Shown: positions 1-7,194, counted from the stretch's first letter. The stretch: DNA of 10,169 nucleotides from Polaribacter sp. (GCA_003537695.1 DPRC01000083.1:1-10169), one strand, 5' to 3'. Made by a program: numbers and translations. The notes: a model not told the origin generated them from the sequence alone.

Positions 1-4
1 TTTT

Positions 5-1354
5 TTATATCCCTAAAATCATTTTTGCAATCATAAAGTAAATTAAAATTCCAAAAATATCATTAGAGGTCGTAATGAATGGACCCGTAGCAATTGCGGG
101 GTCAATGCCTCTTTTATGTAAAAATAAAGGAACAAACGTACCGATCAATCCAGCAATAATAATAACAACAACTAAGGATACGGAAATTGCCAGAGCAAGA
201 TCTACTTTGCTTTCATAGACCCAGACAAAAAGAAATAAGAAAAGGGCTAAAATAAGACCATTTAAAGCAGCTAAAAGCATTTCTTTTAAAAGGCGACTAT
301 TGATACTTCCCTTTACGTCGTCATTAGCTAATCCCTGCACAATAATAGCTGAAGACTGCACCCCAACATTTCCTGCCATTGCAGCAATTAAAGGAGTGAA
401 AAAGAACAGCGTTGCGTATGTAGAGAAAACATCTTGAAAACCCTCCATAATTATAAATGCGCCAACACCTCCGATTAACCCTAAAAATAACCAAGGCAAT
501 CGCGCTTTCGTCAGTTCAAAAATACTATCATCTGAGTCTACATCTTGTGTTAGACCAGCGGCCATTTGGTAATCTTTGTCTGCTTCTTCTTTTAAAACAT
601 CTACAATGTCATCAATAGTAATCCTTCCCAATAGAACAGCGTTGTTATTTACAACAGGGATGGCCTCTAAATCATATTTTGCCATAATTTTCGCCACTTC
701 TTCAACGTTTTCGTTGACGTTGACAGCATCTACCTTGGCTTTTGAGATGTCTGCGATTTTTTGTTCAGATTTGGCAATTATTAAATCTTTTAAAGACAAC
801 CTACCCACTAATTTATCCTCTTTATCTACTACATAAATAGAATGTACTCTTGTAACTTCTTTAGCCTGTCCCCTAATCCTGCGCATGCAACCTGCAACAG
901 TCCAAGTTTCATAAACTTTTACCAGCTCCTTTGCCATTAAGGCACCTGCAGTATCTTCTTCATAGGAGAGCAGTTCTTTTATGTCTGCCGCTAAATCATG
1001 ATCATCTAAAGCATTAATTACAAGCTTCTGTCGCTCTTTAGAGAGCTCTCCTATAATATCTGCAGCGTCATCAGAGTCCATTTCTCCAACCTCTTCTGCA
1101 ATTTCCTTAGCGGATAAATTTTCTAGAATTTTTTCACGGGTATCTTCGTCTAGTTCGGTAAGAATTTCTGATGTTTTTTCGCTATCTAAAAGTTTAATAA
1201 TATAGATTGCTTCTTCAAAATTCACCTCATCTAAAACCTCTGCAATATCTGCAAAGTGCACTTCTGTAAATAATTTTTTTATTTCAGCATCATTGTTTTC
1301 GTAGATGAAGCCGACAAGTTTTTCTAAAAATTTTTCAGTAATTTCAAATGTCAT
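5..1354 (-). CDS. mgtE: Magnesium transporter MgtE
   Basis: This is an inner-membrane Mg2+ channel/transporter of the MgtE family, and at 449 residues it has the usual full length. The domains run in family order: an acidic, helical N-terminal MgtE_N domain (about 1-130), a pair of CBS domains (about 135-257) that sense cytosolic Mg2+ in characterised homologues, a connecting helix, and five hydrophobic segments (about 287-305, 313-330, 358-380, 386-412, 424-448). The two membrane signatures are intact: GNVGVQSSA near 328-336 and [15 protein letters not shown] at 418-432. The final Asp432 matches the pore aspartate known from Thermus MgtE. The ATG at 1354 lies inside the 3' end of rsmA (11-base overlap), and I see no promoter box close upstream, so it is probably translated from the rsmA transcript. 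Its TAA stop is at 5-7; any terminator lies outside the window. No riboswitch is visible ahead of it. Confidence 0.96.
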   Translation of the reverse strand: MTFEITEKFLEKLVGFIYENNDAEIKKLFTEVHFADIAEVLDEVNFEEAIYIIKLLDSEKTSEILTELDEDTREKILENLSAKEIAEEVGEMDSDDAADIIGELSKERQKLVINALDDHDLAADIKELLSYEEDTAGALMAKELVKVYETWTVAGCMRRIRGQAKEVTRVHSIYVVDKEDKLVGRLSLKDLIIAKSEQKIADISKAKVDAVNVNENVEEVAKIMAKYDLEAIPVVNNNAVLLGRITIDDIVDVLKEEADKDYQMAAGLTQDVDSDDSIFELTKARLPWLFLGLIGGVGAFIIMEGFQDVFSTYATLFFFTPLIAAMAGNVGVQSSAIIVQGLANDDVKGSINSRLLKEMLLAALNGLILALFLFLFVWVYESKVDLALAISVSLVVVIIIAGLIGTFVPLFLHKRGIDPAIATGPFITTSNDIFGILIYFMIAKMILGI

Positions 1355-2147
1355 CGGTTGCTATTTTTTGTGTCAACGCTATAAAAGCACTCACAGATAA
1401 TTGTTCCGGACGTTTTGTGAAAATAGGGTCCTCCTTCAATGAATCTGAAAGATTGAAAGATTTTAAACTTGAACGCAACATTTTTCTTCGCTGATTAAAA
1501 GCGGTTTTTACCACTCTAAAAAAGAGTTTTTCATCAACGGGCAGCGAAAAGTCTTTTTTTCTGACAAGTCGAATCACACCAGACTCTACTTTTGGTGGTG
1601 GATTGAACACCGTTGGGGGCACGGTAAAAAGATATTCAACATCAAAAAAAGCTTGTGTCAAAACAGACATAATCCCGTAGACCTTACTTCCTTCTTTTTC
1701 TGCAATTCTCTTTGCAACCTCTTTTTGAAACATTCCGGCGAACTCTGGAACAAATTCTCGGTGTTCTATGGCTTTAAAAACAATCTGAGTAGAGATATTG
1801 TAAGGGAAATTACCAATAATAGCAACTTGTTTTTTATTAAAGATATCCGGTATGTTTTTTTTTAAAAAGTCGCCTTCTAAAACAGAAAAGTGGGCTGCGG
1901 AGGTGTCTAGCTTTATGTGCTCTAAAGGAAAAGTATCATGCAAATACGCAACAGATTCTCTGTCCAATTCCATGACTGTGATTTTTGCTTTTTGAGCAAG
2001 TAAATATTTCGTTAGAACACCCATTCCTGGACCAATTTCTAGCACATCATCATATCCGTTTCCGCTTAAAGAGTCTGCAATGTTTTTTGCAATACTTTCG
2101 TCTGTTAAGAAATGCTGACCTAAATGTTTTTTTGCTTTTACAAACAC
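1344..2147 (-). CDS. rsmA: 16S rRNA (adenine1518-N6/adenine1519-N6)-dimethyltransferase RsmA (KsgA)
   Basis: RsmA uses S-adenosylmethionine to dimethylate two adjacent adenines in the helix 45 loop of 16S rRNA during late 30S assembly. With the GTG start at 2147 the protein has 267 residues, normal for the family. Visible motifs are the N-terminal [10 protein letters not shown] (5-14), the SAM-binding [10 protein letters not shown] (37-46), the acidic Glu60 after the second strand, GDF (92-94), the catalytic NFPY (113-116), and the [13 protein letters not shown] segment of the C-terminal half. The frame is open up to another GTG at 2195 (283 residues), but the extra 16 residues are not family-like. 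A TATCTTTG promoter box at 2172-2179 lies inside that extension, so a transcript from it could not encode the longer form. I therefore prefer 2147, although no ATG is available. The 3' end overlaps mgtE by 11 bases. Confidence 0.94.
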   Translation of the reverse strand: MFVKAKKHLGQHFLTDESIAKNIADSLSGNGYDDVLEIGPGMGVLTKYLLAQKAKITVMELDRESVAYLHDTFPLEHIKLDTSAAHFSVLEGDFLKKNIPDIFNKKQVAIIGNFPYNISTQIVFKAIEHREFVPEFAGMFQKEVAKRIAEKEGSKVYGIMSVLTQAFFDVEYLFTVPPTVFNPPPKVESGVIRLVRKKDFSLPVDEKLFFRVVKTAFNQRRKMLRSSLKSFNLSDSLKEDPIFTKRPEQLSVSAFIALTQKIATDDI

Positions 2148-2171
2148 AGTTTTTGTTTTTATCCTTCCACA

Positions 2172-2179
2172 CAAAGATA
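2172..2179 (-). promoter_or_regulatory. Putative Bacteroidetes -7 promoter box (TATCTTTG) of rsmA-mgtE
   Basis: On the minus strand this reads TATCTTTG, an exact match to the TAnnTTTG -7 consensus described for Bacteroidetes sigma factor RpoD. It lies 24 bases before the GTG at 2147, leaving a short 5' leader. The nearest upstream TTG is 26 bases away, longer than the usual -33 spacing, so the -33 element is weak. The position supports the shorter rsmA start. Confidence 0.5.
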
Positions 2180-2227
2180 CAGTTAAATTCTGCACACTTT
2201 TTGTTCAAGAAAATTTTAAAAGTTGAT

Positions 2228-2557
2228 TTAGGTATGAAGTTCTGTTGGGTAAAATTCCTTTATAATTTTTAATTCTGTTCTAAAGGTTAACATTTTATCT
2301 GCAAATTTCTTTAGACCATCTGACTGCAAATTCGCAGCGTCGTGCTGATAATAGGTGTCTAGGTCCGCTCTCGTTTTTGCTGTATATTGAATAGAATAGG
2401 TCTTCCCTCCCATTTCTTCTTCCACTAAAACTTCAGAAAATTTTGCTGAAGTAAACCTACCTGTATTTAAAACCGCAGCAATGTGAAGTTCAATCCAGGC
2501 AATCCATTCGTTGTGAGCGGCAGCATCAATATTTATAGTTTCGTTAAATATATACAC
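2228..2557 (-). CDS. DUF4286 family protein, function unknown
   Basis: This small cytosolic protein of 109 residues resembles the DUF4286 family, which is common in Bacteroidetes and has no known function. It has no signal peptide or membrane segment. The order of likely elements is strand (MYIFNETINID), amphipathic helix with two Trp (about 16-33), two strands (about 38-60), helix (about 63-90) and strand (about 92-104). That order suggests a ferredoxin-like or dimeric alpha/beta-barrel fold, which is an inference from pattern only. The start is a GTG at 2557. I accept it because MYIFNxTINID is what I recall as the family's N-terminus and no ATG precedes it. The gene lies 70 bases after the TPR gene and 80 bases before rsmA. 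I recall the neighbourhood with rsmA as recurrent in flavobacteria, which hints at a link to translation or ribosome assembly but does not establish one. Confidence 0.85.
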   Translation of the reverse strand: MYIFNETINIDAAAHNEWIAWIELHIAAVLNTGRFTSAKFSEVLVEEEMGGKTYSIQYTAKTRADLDTYYQHDAANLQSDGLKKFADKMLTFRTELKIIKEFYPTELHT

Positions 2558-2622
2558 GGTACGTTGTTGGTTTAGATAATTATTGTGATTTGTTTTTAAA
2601 TTCTAAGTAAAAATAGGCAAAC

Positions 2623-2630
2623 CAAAGTTA
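2623..2630 (-). promoter_or_regulatory. Putative -7 promoter box (TAACTTTG) of the DUF4286 gene
   Basis: On the minus strand this reads TAACTTTG, a TAnnTTTG match whose first three bases are the TAA stop codon of the TPR gene. It would give a leader of about 60 bases before the GTG at 2557. I see no TTG at standard -33 spacing, so read-through from the TPR gene may also supply the DUF4286 gene. Confidence 0.35.
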
Positions 2631-4445
2631 GCGTTTGTCACCCCTTACTGCACGATATTTTTTTCTGGCATCTACAACATAGATACTGCCAGGATATTCA
2701 AAGATTATTTTTTGATAATATTTTTGCGCTTTTGTGGTGTCTTTTAATTCGGTGTAGTAGGTTTCTGCAATCATAAAATAGACAGTATCCGTTAAAAAAC
2801 CTTGATTATCTGCAGCAATAATTTTCAATAATGAAGCAATTGCTTTTTTATATTTACCCTCTTCTAGTAATAATTTTGCTTGGAAGAAAAGCGCATCATC
2901 ATACAGTACCTCACCGGGTATTAGTCCGTTTGGTAAAATATCTTTTTTTAGAAAAAGGTTGTTAAGTGCAGTCAACGCAGCGTCGTTTTTATTTTGAAAA
3001 GCCAACAGTTCCGCATGTGCCAATTGTTTTAATCCTGAAGGAATAGAATCTACAGGTTCATTGTCTGAAATTTTTAAATACAGAGCAACAGCATCATTTG
3101 CAATCAATTGTGTCGCGGACCCTTTCAATACTTTTAACTGTGCTTTTGCCCAATCAAAATCCCCTTTAAAGTAGCTGGTTTGCGCCACTTTAAACCTCGC
3201 TTCCTGCGCTAATTCATGACCTTTTAACTGTGTTTGAATTTGCGAGAAATAAAGAAGTGCTTTGTTAAATTTACCAGTAAAAACAAGTATATCTCCAAGT
3301 TTTAACTTGATGCGAGCCTTGTCAAATTTAGAGTTTGCAGATGAAAGTGCTTCTTTTAATATAGTATATGCTAAGGTGGGTTTATTTTCTTGAAAGGTTA
3401 GGTAGTCTGCATAAAGCACTTGCAACTGAATGGTTTCGGTATTTTTACCAAACACTTTAAAAAGGTTTTGAAATAAGGCAGCTGTTTCAGGGTTTTCAGT
3501 TGCGATTGCGATTTTCATCAAATAAAAGTTCGCAAGAATGCGCTCATTTTCAACCAATGCTGTTTTAATTATAAAATTGAAACACTGCTCAGAGGCCTTA
3601 AAAGAACCGTTTTCAAAAGCGATCTTTCCAAGGCGAAGAAAAGCAGCTAAATCATTAGCGCCTCTTGAAAACAGGGCTTTTTCTTGCATTAGCGCCTTGG
3701 TATACTCTTTTTGTTGTGTAAAAAACCAACTTAGTAGAATGTTCCAAACAGCTTTTGGTTGGCTTGTAGATTTTCTTAAAAGAGTCTTTTTAAATAAAAT
3801 ATTCGTTTCATTTTCAGGGTCTTCTGTGATGTATTGGCTACTATACCTTTGAACAGTACTGAGGTATTTTTCGTTTTTGTCTATTAAATTAATATAGGCT
3901 TCAAACATTTTTCCGAAATTTCCTTTTTCACCGTATATTTGGGCAATTTGCAAATTATAATTGCGGTTTTCATTCAGAGCCATTGTTTTTTTGTAGGCCA
4001 ATATTGCACGGTCTAATAGATTATATTCTCTGAAAAGCTGTCCAATAACACCGCCATACACCGTTTTTTTTTCTAAGGAGCTTAAAGCAAGTAGGTAGTT
4101 ATCATTTGCCTTTTTCAGTTGTAGTTGCCTTTCATAATTGTAGCCCAAATACACATAAAGATATGCTTGGCTCTTGTTTTTTTCGAGACGCTTTAGCAGT
4201 ATTTTTTCAACAATTAAAAACTTAGAAGTTTCTTGGTAGCAAGAAATTAAGCGTCCTAAATATTGCGTATTAAAGGTGCTAGATTCATACAGTTTATTGA
4301 AAAGCTGTGACGCTTTTTCGTAAGCACCTTCTCTATAATAATTCTCTGCTAAAAGATAGTCGTTTTGAATTCTTTGCGTGCTCGTGTTTTGAGCAATCGT
4401 TAAACTGCTAAGGGATAAAAGAACAAGTAGAACTATTTTCATCAT
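2628..4445 (-). CDS. Exported tetratricopeptide-repeat (TPR) protein
   Basis: From the ATG at 4445 the protein has 605 residues. Residues 1-18 form a signal peptide (Lys3, a Leu/Val-rich core, then TIA before Gln19), and there is no lipobox cysteine, so a soluble periplasmic protein is likely. The rest is helical with many degenerate TPR units: LAENYYREGAYEKASQLF near the N-terminus, YVYLGYNYERQLQLKKA, LRLGKIAFENGSFKASEQCF, LKLGDILVFTGKFNKALLYF, FKVAQTSYFKGDFDWAKAQL, and two units near the C-terminus. It ends in a basic segment after a YPGSIYVVDARKKYR unit, which resembles YbgF/BamD-type TPR ends. No enzymatic domain is visible, so a scaffold role in the cell envelope is inferred. The frame extends three codons further to a TTG at 4454. 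I reject that start because a promoter box covers it and ATG-ATG follows. Orthologues near serS and rsmA are, from memory, common in flavobacteria but uncharacterised. Confidence 0.88.
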   Translation of the reverse strand: MMKIVLLVLLSLSSLTIAQNTSTQRIQNDYLLAENYYREGAYEKASQLFNKLYESSTFNTQYLGRLISCYQETSKFLIVEKILLKRLEKNKSQAYLYVYLGYNYERQLQLKKANDNYLLALSSLEKKTVYGGVIGQLFREYNLLDRAILAYKKTMALNENRNYNLQIAQIYGEKGNFGKMFEAYINLIDKNEKYLSTVQRYSSQYITEDPENETNILFKKTLLRKSTSQPKAVWNILLSWFFTQQKEYTKALMQEKALFSRGANDLAAFLRLGKIAFENGSFKASEQCFNFIIKTALVENERILANFYLMKIAIATENPETAALFQNLFKVFGKNTETIQLQVLYADYLTFQENKPTLAYTILKEALSSANSKFDKARIKLKLGDILVFTGKFNKALLYFSQIQTQLKGHELAQEARFKVAQTSYFKGDFDWAKAQLKVLKGSATQLIANDAVALYLKISDNEPVDSIPSGLKQLAHAELLAFQNKNDAALTALNNLFLKKDILPNGLIPGEVLYDDALFFQAKLLLEEGKYKKAIASLLKIIAADNQGFLTDTVYFMIAETYYTELKDTTKAQKYYQKIIFEYPGSIYVVDARKKYRAVRGDKR

Positions 4446-4451
4446 TGGATT

Positions 4452-4459
4452 CAAAGATA
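4452..4459 (-). promoter_or_regulatory. Putative -7 promoter box (TATCTTTG) of the TPR gene
   Basis: On the minus strand this reads TATCTTTG, exactly TAnnTTTG, and ends only six bases before the ATG at 4445. Transcription would begin at or within a few bases of the start codon, so the mRNA would be leaderless or nearly so. No TTG lies at the standard -33 distance; the nearest is about 28 bases upstream. Confidence 0.45.
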
Positions 4460-4492
4460 CTCAAGAAAAGTTTGAGTTTGCAGGAAGCAACT

Positions 4493-4513
4493 CATATTTA
4501 GTTCTTAAATATG
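4493..4513. repeat. Perfect inverted repeat, 8-base arms, 5-base spacer
   Basis: The arms CATATTTA (4493-4500) and TAAATATG (4506-4513) are exact reverse complements separated by five bases. The repeat lies about 34-54 bases upstream of the TPR -7 box, so it covers or abuts the place where a -33 element or an activator would bind. It lacks the GC-rich stem and T-run of a terminator. It could be an operator or simply an AT-rich chance palindrome. Confidence 0.5.
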
Positions 4514-4554
4514 AAAAATTACTTTGAATATTATCTAGAAAATAAACTGATCGA

Positions 4555-4571
4555 TTTAAACAGTGTTTAAA
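4555..4571. repeat. Perfect palindrome, 8-base arms around one G
   Basis: TTTAAACA (4555-4562) and TGTTTAAA (4564-4571) are exact reverse complements flanking a single base. The near-zero spacer makes a hairpin unlikely and is more typical of a dimeric regulator's binding site. It lies about 95 bases upstream of the TPR promoter box. No regulator gene is present in the window. Confidence 0.45.
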
Positions 4572-4607
4572 ATACAAATGGTATATCTGTGCATGTAAAA
4601 ATAACGA

Positions 4608-4619
4608 AAAGAGCTCTTT
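4608..4619. repeat. 12-base perfect palindrome AAAGAGCTCTTT
   Basis: This is a complete twelve-base palindrome with no spacer. The half AAAGAGCT recurs directly at 4745-4752 near the end of serS. Its role is unknown, and short AT-rich palindromes can arise by chance. Confidence 0.35.
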
Positions 4620-4749
4620 ATTAGTAGTGTTGGCTCTGTATTTTTTTTAAAAAGTTTTCACAGTGTGGTGCAGGGTCCGCTTTAGCTCCTGCGAGAATCA
4701 GATAGGGCGTTAACAGATTTATTTAAAGTTTTGATACCGTTTTTAAAGA

Positions 4750-4770
4750 GCTACAAGAGGTTCTTGAAGC
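4750..4770 (-). terminator. Weak stem-loop just downstream of serS
   Basis: Starting five bases after the serS stop codon, the transcript could fold with CAAGA (4766-4762 on the minus strand) pairing to TCTTG across a three-base ACC loop. A T-T mismatch and a further GCT/AGC pairing extend the stem. The sequence after it (TCTTTAAAAA) is not a proper T-run, so intrinsic termination is doubtful. It may instead stabilise the serS 3' end. Confidence 0.3.
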
Positions 4771-4775
4771 AGCGT

Positions 4776-6050
4776 TTATGTAATAAAGTCAAACCCACAG
4801 TACGGAACCAAAACTTCAGGTATTTTGATGCCTTCTGCTGTTTGGTAGTTTTCTAAAATACCAGCTAAAACCCTTGGCAAAGCTAAAGAACTTCCGTTTA
4901 AAGTGTGTGCAAGTTCGCTTTTCCCTTCCTTGTTTTTAAAACGAAGTTTTAACCTGTTCGCTTGGAAAGTTTCAAAGTTTGAAGCAGAGCTAATTTCCAA
5001 CCACCTGCCTTGTGCTGTAGAAAATAATTCAAAATCAAAGGTTAGGGCAGCTGTAAAACCAGTATCACCTCCACACAAGCGTAAAACGCGATAGGGTAAT
5101 TTTAATTCCCGAAGAATGCCTTTAATGTGCTCTACCATTCCATCTAGCGCATTGTAGGAGTTTTTTGGATGCTCAATTCTAACAATCTCCACTTTATCAA
5201 ATTGATGCAGTCTATTTAAACCTCTAACATGGGCGCCGTAACTACCAGCTTCTCTCCTAAAGCAAGGGGTGTACCCCGTGCAGCAAATAGGAAAATCTGA
5301 TTCTTGTATTAAATCTCCACGAAACATATTGGTAATAGGAACCTCTCCTGTTGGGATTAAATATAAGTCATCTTCAGACGCGTGGTACATCTGGCCTTCT
5401 TTATCTGGTAACTGTCCTGTAGCAGTTGCAGACTCCGCATTTACTAGATGCGGAACTTGGAATTCTTTATAACCAGCTTCAATATTTTTATCTAAGAAAT
5501 AATTAATTAATGCACGCTGTAACTTTGCTCCTTTTCCTTTATATACAGGAAAACCTGCCCCGGTTATTTTAGTTCCCAGTTCAAAATCTATAATATCGTA
5601 TTTTTTTGCTAATTCCCAGTGAGGAAGCGCATTTTCTCCTAAGACAGGAATGGTTCCTTCACTAAAAATATTTTCGTTGTCTTCTTCAGATGTTCCTGCT
5701 TTTACAGACTTGTGCGGCACATTGGGTATCTGATATAATAGGGTCTGTAAACTCTCAGAAAGTTCATTTAATTTTTCAGAAAGTTGTTTAGACTGCTCCT
5801 TTAGTTGCACTGTTTTTTCTTTCAAGAGGTTTGCTTTCTGTAGTTCTCCAGATTTAAAAAAGCCTCCAATTTCTTTTGATAATTTATTAGATTCAGCCAA
5901 AATAGCATCAAGAGAAGTTTGCGTTGCCCTTCTGTTTTCGTCTGTATTTAAAACGTTCTCTATGATTGTTTTTGCATTGACAAAATTTCGTTTTGTCAAA
6001 CCATTTAAAACAATTTCTTTGTTTTCTCTAATAAATTGAACCTGTAGCAT
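4776..6050 (-). CDS. serS: Serine--tRNA ligase (seryl-tRNA synthetase)
   Basis: This cytosolic class II aminoacyl-tRNA synthetase charges tRNA-Ser (and tRNA-Sec where present) with serine using ATP. Its 424 residues match the family. The N-terminal coiled-coil arm (about 25-105, Lys/Glu/Leu-rich with LSEKLNELSESLQ) binds the long variable arm of tRNA-Ser. The catalytic core shows the serine-binding TGEVP motif, class II motif 2 (FRREAGSYGAHVRGLNRLHQF, 264-284), the ISSASNFETFQANR segment (353-366), where many homologues have Cys in place of this Ala, and motif 3 (NGSSLALPRVLAGILEN, 385-401). The ATG at 6050 begins MLQVQFIRENKE, typical of the family. A promoter with both -33 and -7 elements lies just upstream, so serS can be transcribed separately from ribF (138 bases away). 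A weak stem-loop follows the gene. Confidence 0.97.
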   Translation of the reverse strand: MLQVQFIRENKEIVLNGLTKRNFVNAKTIIENVLNTDENRRATQTSLDAILAESNKLSKEIGGFFKSGELQKANLLKEKTVQLKEQSKQLSEKLNELSESLQTLLYQIPNVPHKSVKAGTSEEDNENIFSEGTIPVLGENALPHWELAKKYDIIDFELGTKITGAGFPVYKGKGAKLQRALINYFLDKNIEAGYKEFQVPHLVNAESATATGQLPDKEGQMYHASEDDLYLIPTGEVPITNMFRGDLIQESDFPICCTGYTPCFRREAGSYGAHVRGLNRLHQFDKVEIVRIEHPKNSYNALDGMVEHIKGILRELKLPYRVLRLCGGDTGFTAALTFDFELFSTAQGRWLEISSASNFETFQANRLKLRFKNKEGKSELAHTLNGSSLALPRVLAGILENYQTAEGIKIPEVLVPYCGFDFIT

Positions 6051-6072
6051 CTCTTGTAAGAATTATGAATTG

Positions 6073-6104
6073 CAAAGATATAATTTGTGGAGTAGTTTCG
6101 CCAA
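6073..6104 (-). promoter_or_regulatory. serS: Putative serS promoter (TTG, 21-base spacer, TATCTTTG)
   Basis: On the minus strand, TTG (6104-6102) is followed by 21 bases and then TATCTTTG (6080-6073). This is the best match in the window to the Bacteroidetes TTG/TAnnTTTG promoter, with the spacer slightly long. The box ends 22 bases before the serS ATG at 6050, leaving a short leader. Confidence 0.55.
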
Positions 6105-6188
6105 GAATTAAGAAATAAAAAGTTGAAAGGGAAATATGTTAAGAAAACAACGGAATAGCCTTTTTAAAATTTACGCATTTTAGAAAAC

Positions 6189-7121
6189 TCAATCGAGGGT
6201 TTTAATATAGTTTCTTGCTGAATCTTCATCTTTTTTAAGCTGCTGAACCAAAGAAGGGACTCCATCAAACTTGTGCTCATCACGTAAAAAATAAAGCAGT
6301 GCTACCGTAAGGTGTTTGCCGTATAAATCTTGGTTAAAATCAAAAAAATGAACTTCAATGGTTTGATGCTTTCCATTAACAGTTGGTCGGCTTCCAATAT
6401 TCATCATTCCAAAGATAGTTTTGTTTTCAATAGTTGATTTTACAACGTATACACCGGTTTTAGGGATTAGTTTATAGGTTTCCTGAATGTCTATGTTGGC
6501 CGTTGGATATCCAATTTTTCCACCCAATTGCTTCCCGTTAACAACAATTCCATTTAACATAAAGTGGTATCCTAAATAGTTGTTGGCTGTTTTTAAGTTT
6601 CCAGATGCTAAGGCGCGCCTAATTTTAGTAGAGCTTACAGAAACATCGTCAATGTCTTGCGCTAGAATTTCTTCCACAGTAAAATCATACAAATGACTGT
6701 ATTCTGTTAATTGATCTATATTCCCCTCTCTGTTTTTTCCAAAGTGGTGGTCATATCCTATAATTAATTTAGAAATATTAAGGGTGTTTACCAAGGTGTC
6801 ACGAACAAACTCCAAGGCGGTAGTTCTTGAAAAAGCCTTGCTAAAAGGATGAATAATTAAATAATCTAAGCCAGTTTTTTTTAGAAGTGCCGAGCGTTCG
6901 TCAATGGTGTTGATCATCTCAATTTTTGCGTTTTTTTGCAAAACCATTCTGGGATGTGGGAAAAAAGTTAACAACACCGATTTTTTACCTGCTGCTTTTG
7001 CTTCAAAAACTAGTTTTTCTAGTATTTTTTGATGCCCAAAATGAACACCATCGAAGGTCCCGATAGTCACAAAGGTTTTTTCGTCTGTAAAAAAATTAGA
7101 AATATTTTGAACGGTATTCAA
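6189..7121 (-). CDS. ribF: Bifunctional riboflavin kinase / FAD synthetase RibF
   Basis: RibF phosphorylates riboflavin to FMN and then adenylates FMN to FAD in the cytosol, supplying both flavin cofactors. The 310 residues match bacterial RibF. The N-terminal adenylyltransferase half carries GTFDGVHFGH (21-30), an HxGH-type nucleotide-binding motif, and SSTKIR (163-168). The C-terminal flavokinase half carries GGKIGYPTAN (200-209) and TIEVHFFDF with Glu256, which corresponds to the family's catalytic base. The start is a TTG at 7121. There is no ATG or GTG in frame upstream, and the next Met is past residue 50, beyond the GTFDG motif, so a non-ATG start is required. A TACCTTTG box lies 23 bases upstream. 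It is divergent from the TonB receptor gene and 138 bases ahead of serS. Confidence 0.95.
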   Translation of the reverse strand: MNTVQNISNFFTDEKTFVTIGTFDGVHFGHQKILEKLVFEAKAAGKKSVLLTFFPHPRMVLQKNAKIEMINTIDERSALLKKTGLDYLIIHPFSKAFSRTTALEFVRDTLVNTLNISKLIIGYDHHFGKNREGNIDQLTEYSHLYDFTVEEILAQDIDDVSVSSTKIRRALASGNLKTANNYLGYHFMLNGIVVNGKQLGGKIGYPTANIDIQETYKLIPKTGVYVVKSTIENKTIFGMMNIGSRPTVNGKHQTIEVHFFDFNQDLYGKHLTVALLYFLRDEHKFDGVPSLVQQLKKDEDSARNYIKTLD

Positions 7122-7144
7122 AAAAGTAGAATTAATTATAGCTA

Positions 7145-7152
7145 CAAAGGTA
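7145..7152 (-). promoter_or_regulatory. ribF: Putative -7 promoter box (TACCTTTG) of ribF
   Basis: On the minus strand this reads TACCTTTG, a TAnnTTTG match 23 bases before the TTG start at 7121. I see no clear TTG at -33 spacing. The short leader leaves no room for an FMN riboswitch, and I see none. Confidence 0.45.
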
Positions 7153-7194
7153 CAATAACTATTGGTTTTTTTTAAAATCTAGAATGGTGTTTTA

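Larger units (their letters stand above)
4446..4775. other. AT-rich intergenic region between serS and the TPR gene
   Basis: This 330-base gap has no convincing gene. Reading in the direction of transcription (minus strand), it holds a weak stem-loop just after serS, a start-less 33-codon frame (4621-4722), three perfect palindromes (4608-4619, 4555-4571, 4493-4513) and the TPR promoter box. On the plus strand there is a 19-codon ATG frame (4511-4570), MKNYFEYYLENKLIDLNSV, with no promoter match and no family resemblance. I see no tRNA or known RNA motif. The stretch is far longer than the other gaps in this block (70-193 bases). Confidence 0.7.

Noticed and set aside
576..836. Plus-strand 86-codon open frame
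   Set aside because: It lies antisense inside mgtE, over the CBS region, is low-complexity (Ser/Thr/Leu) and resembles no family. It is a shadow of the real gene.
1653..2272. Two plus-strand open frames (1653-1865 and 1985-2272)
   Set aside because: Both are antisense to rsmA, whose motifs are intact on the other strand. The peptides are Phe/Leu-rich with no recognisable domain.
3538..3852. Plus-strand 104-codon open frame
   Set aside because: It is antisense to the TPR gene, with no family resemblance and no promoter context.
4511..4570. Plus-strand 19-codon ATG frame, MKNYFEYYLENKLIDLNSV
   Set aside because: It reads plausibly as a small peptide, but there is no promoter box, no ribosome-binding evidence and no recognised family, and it overlaps two palindromes. 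It is too short to support from one sequence.
4903..5472. Two plus-strand open frames (4903-5094 and 5269-5472)
   Set aside because: Both are antisense to the conserved catalytic core of serS and are explained by its codon pattern.
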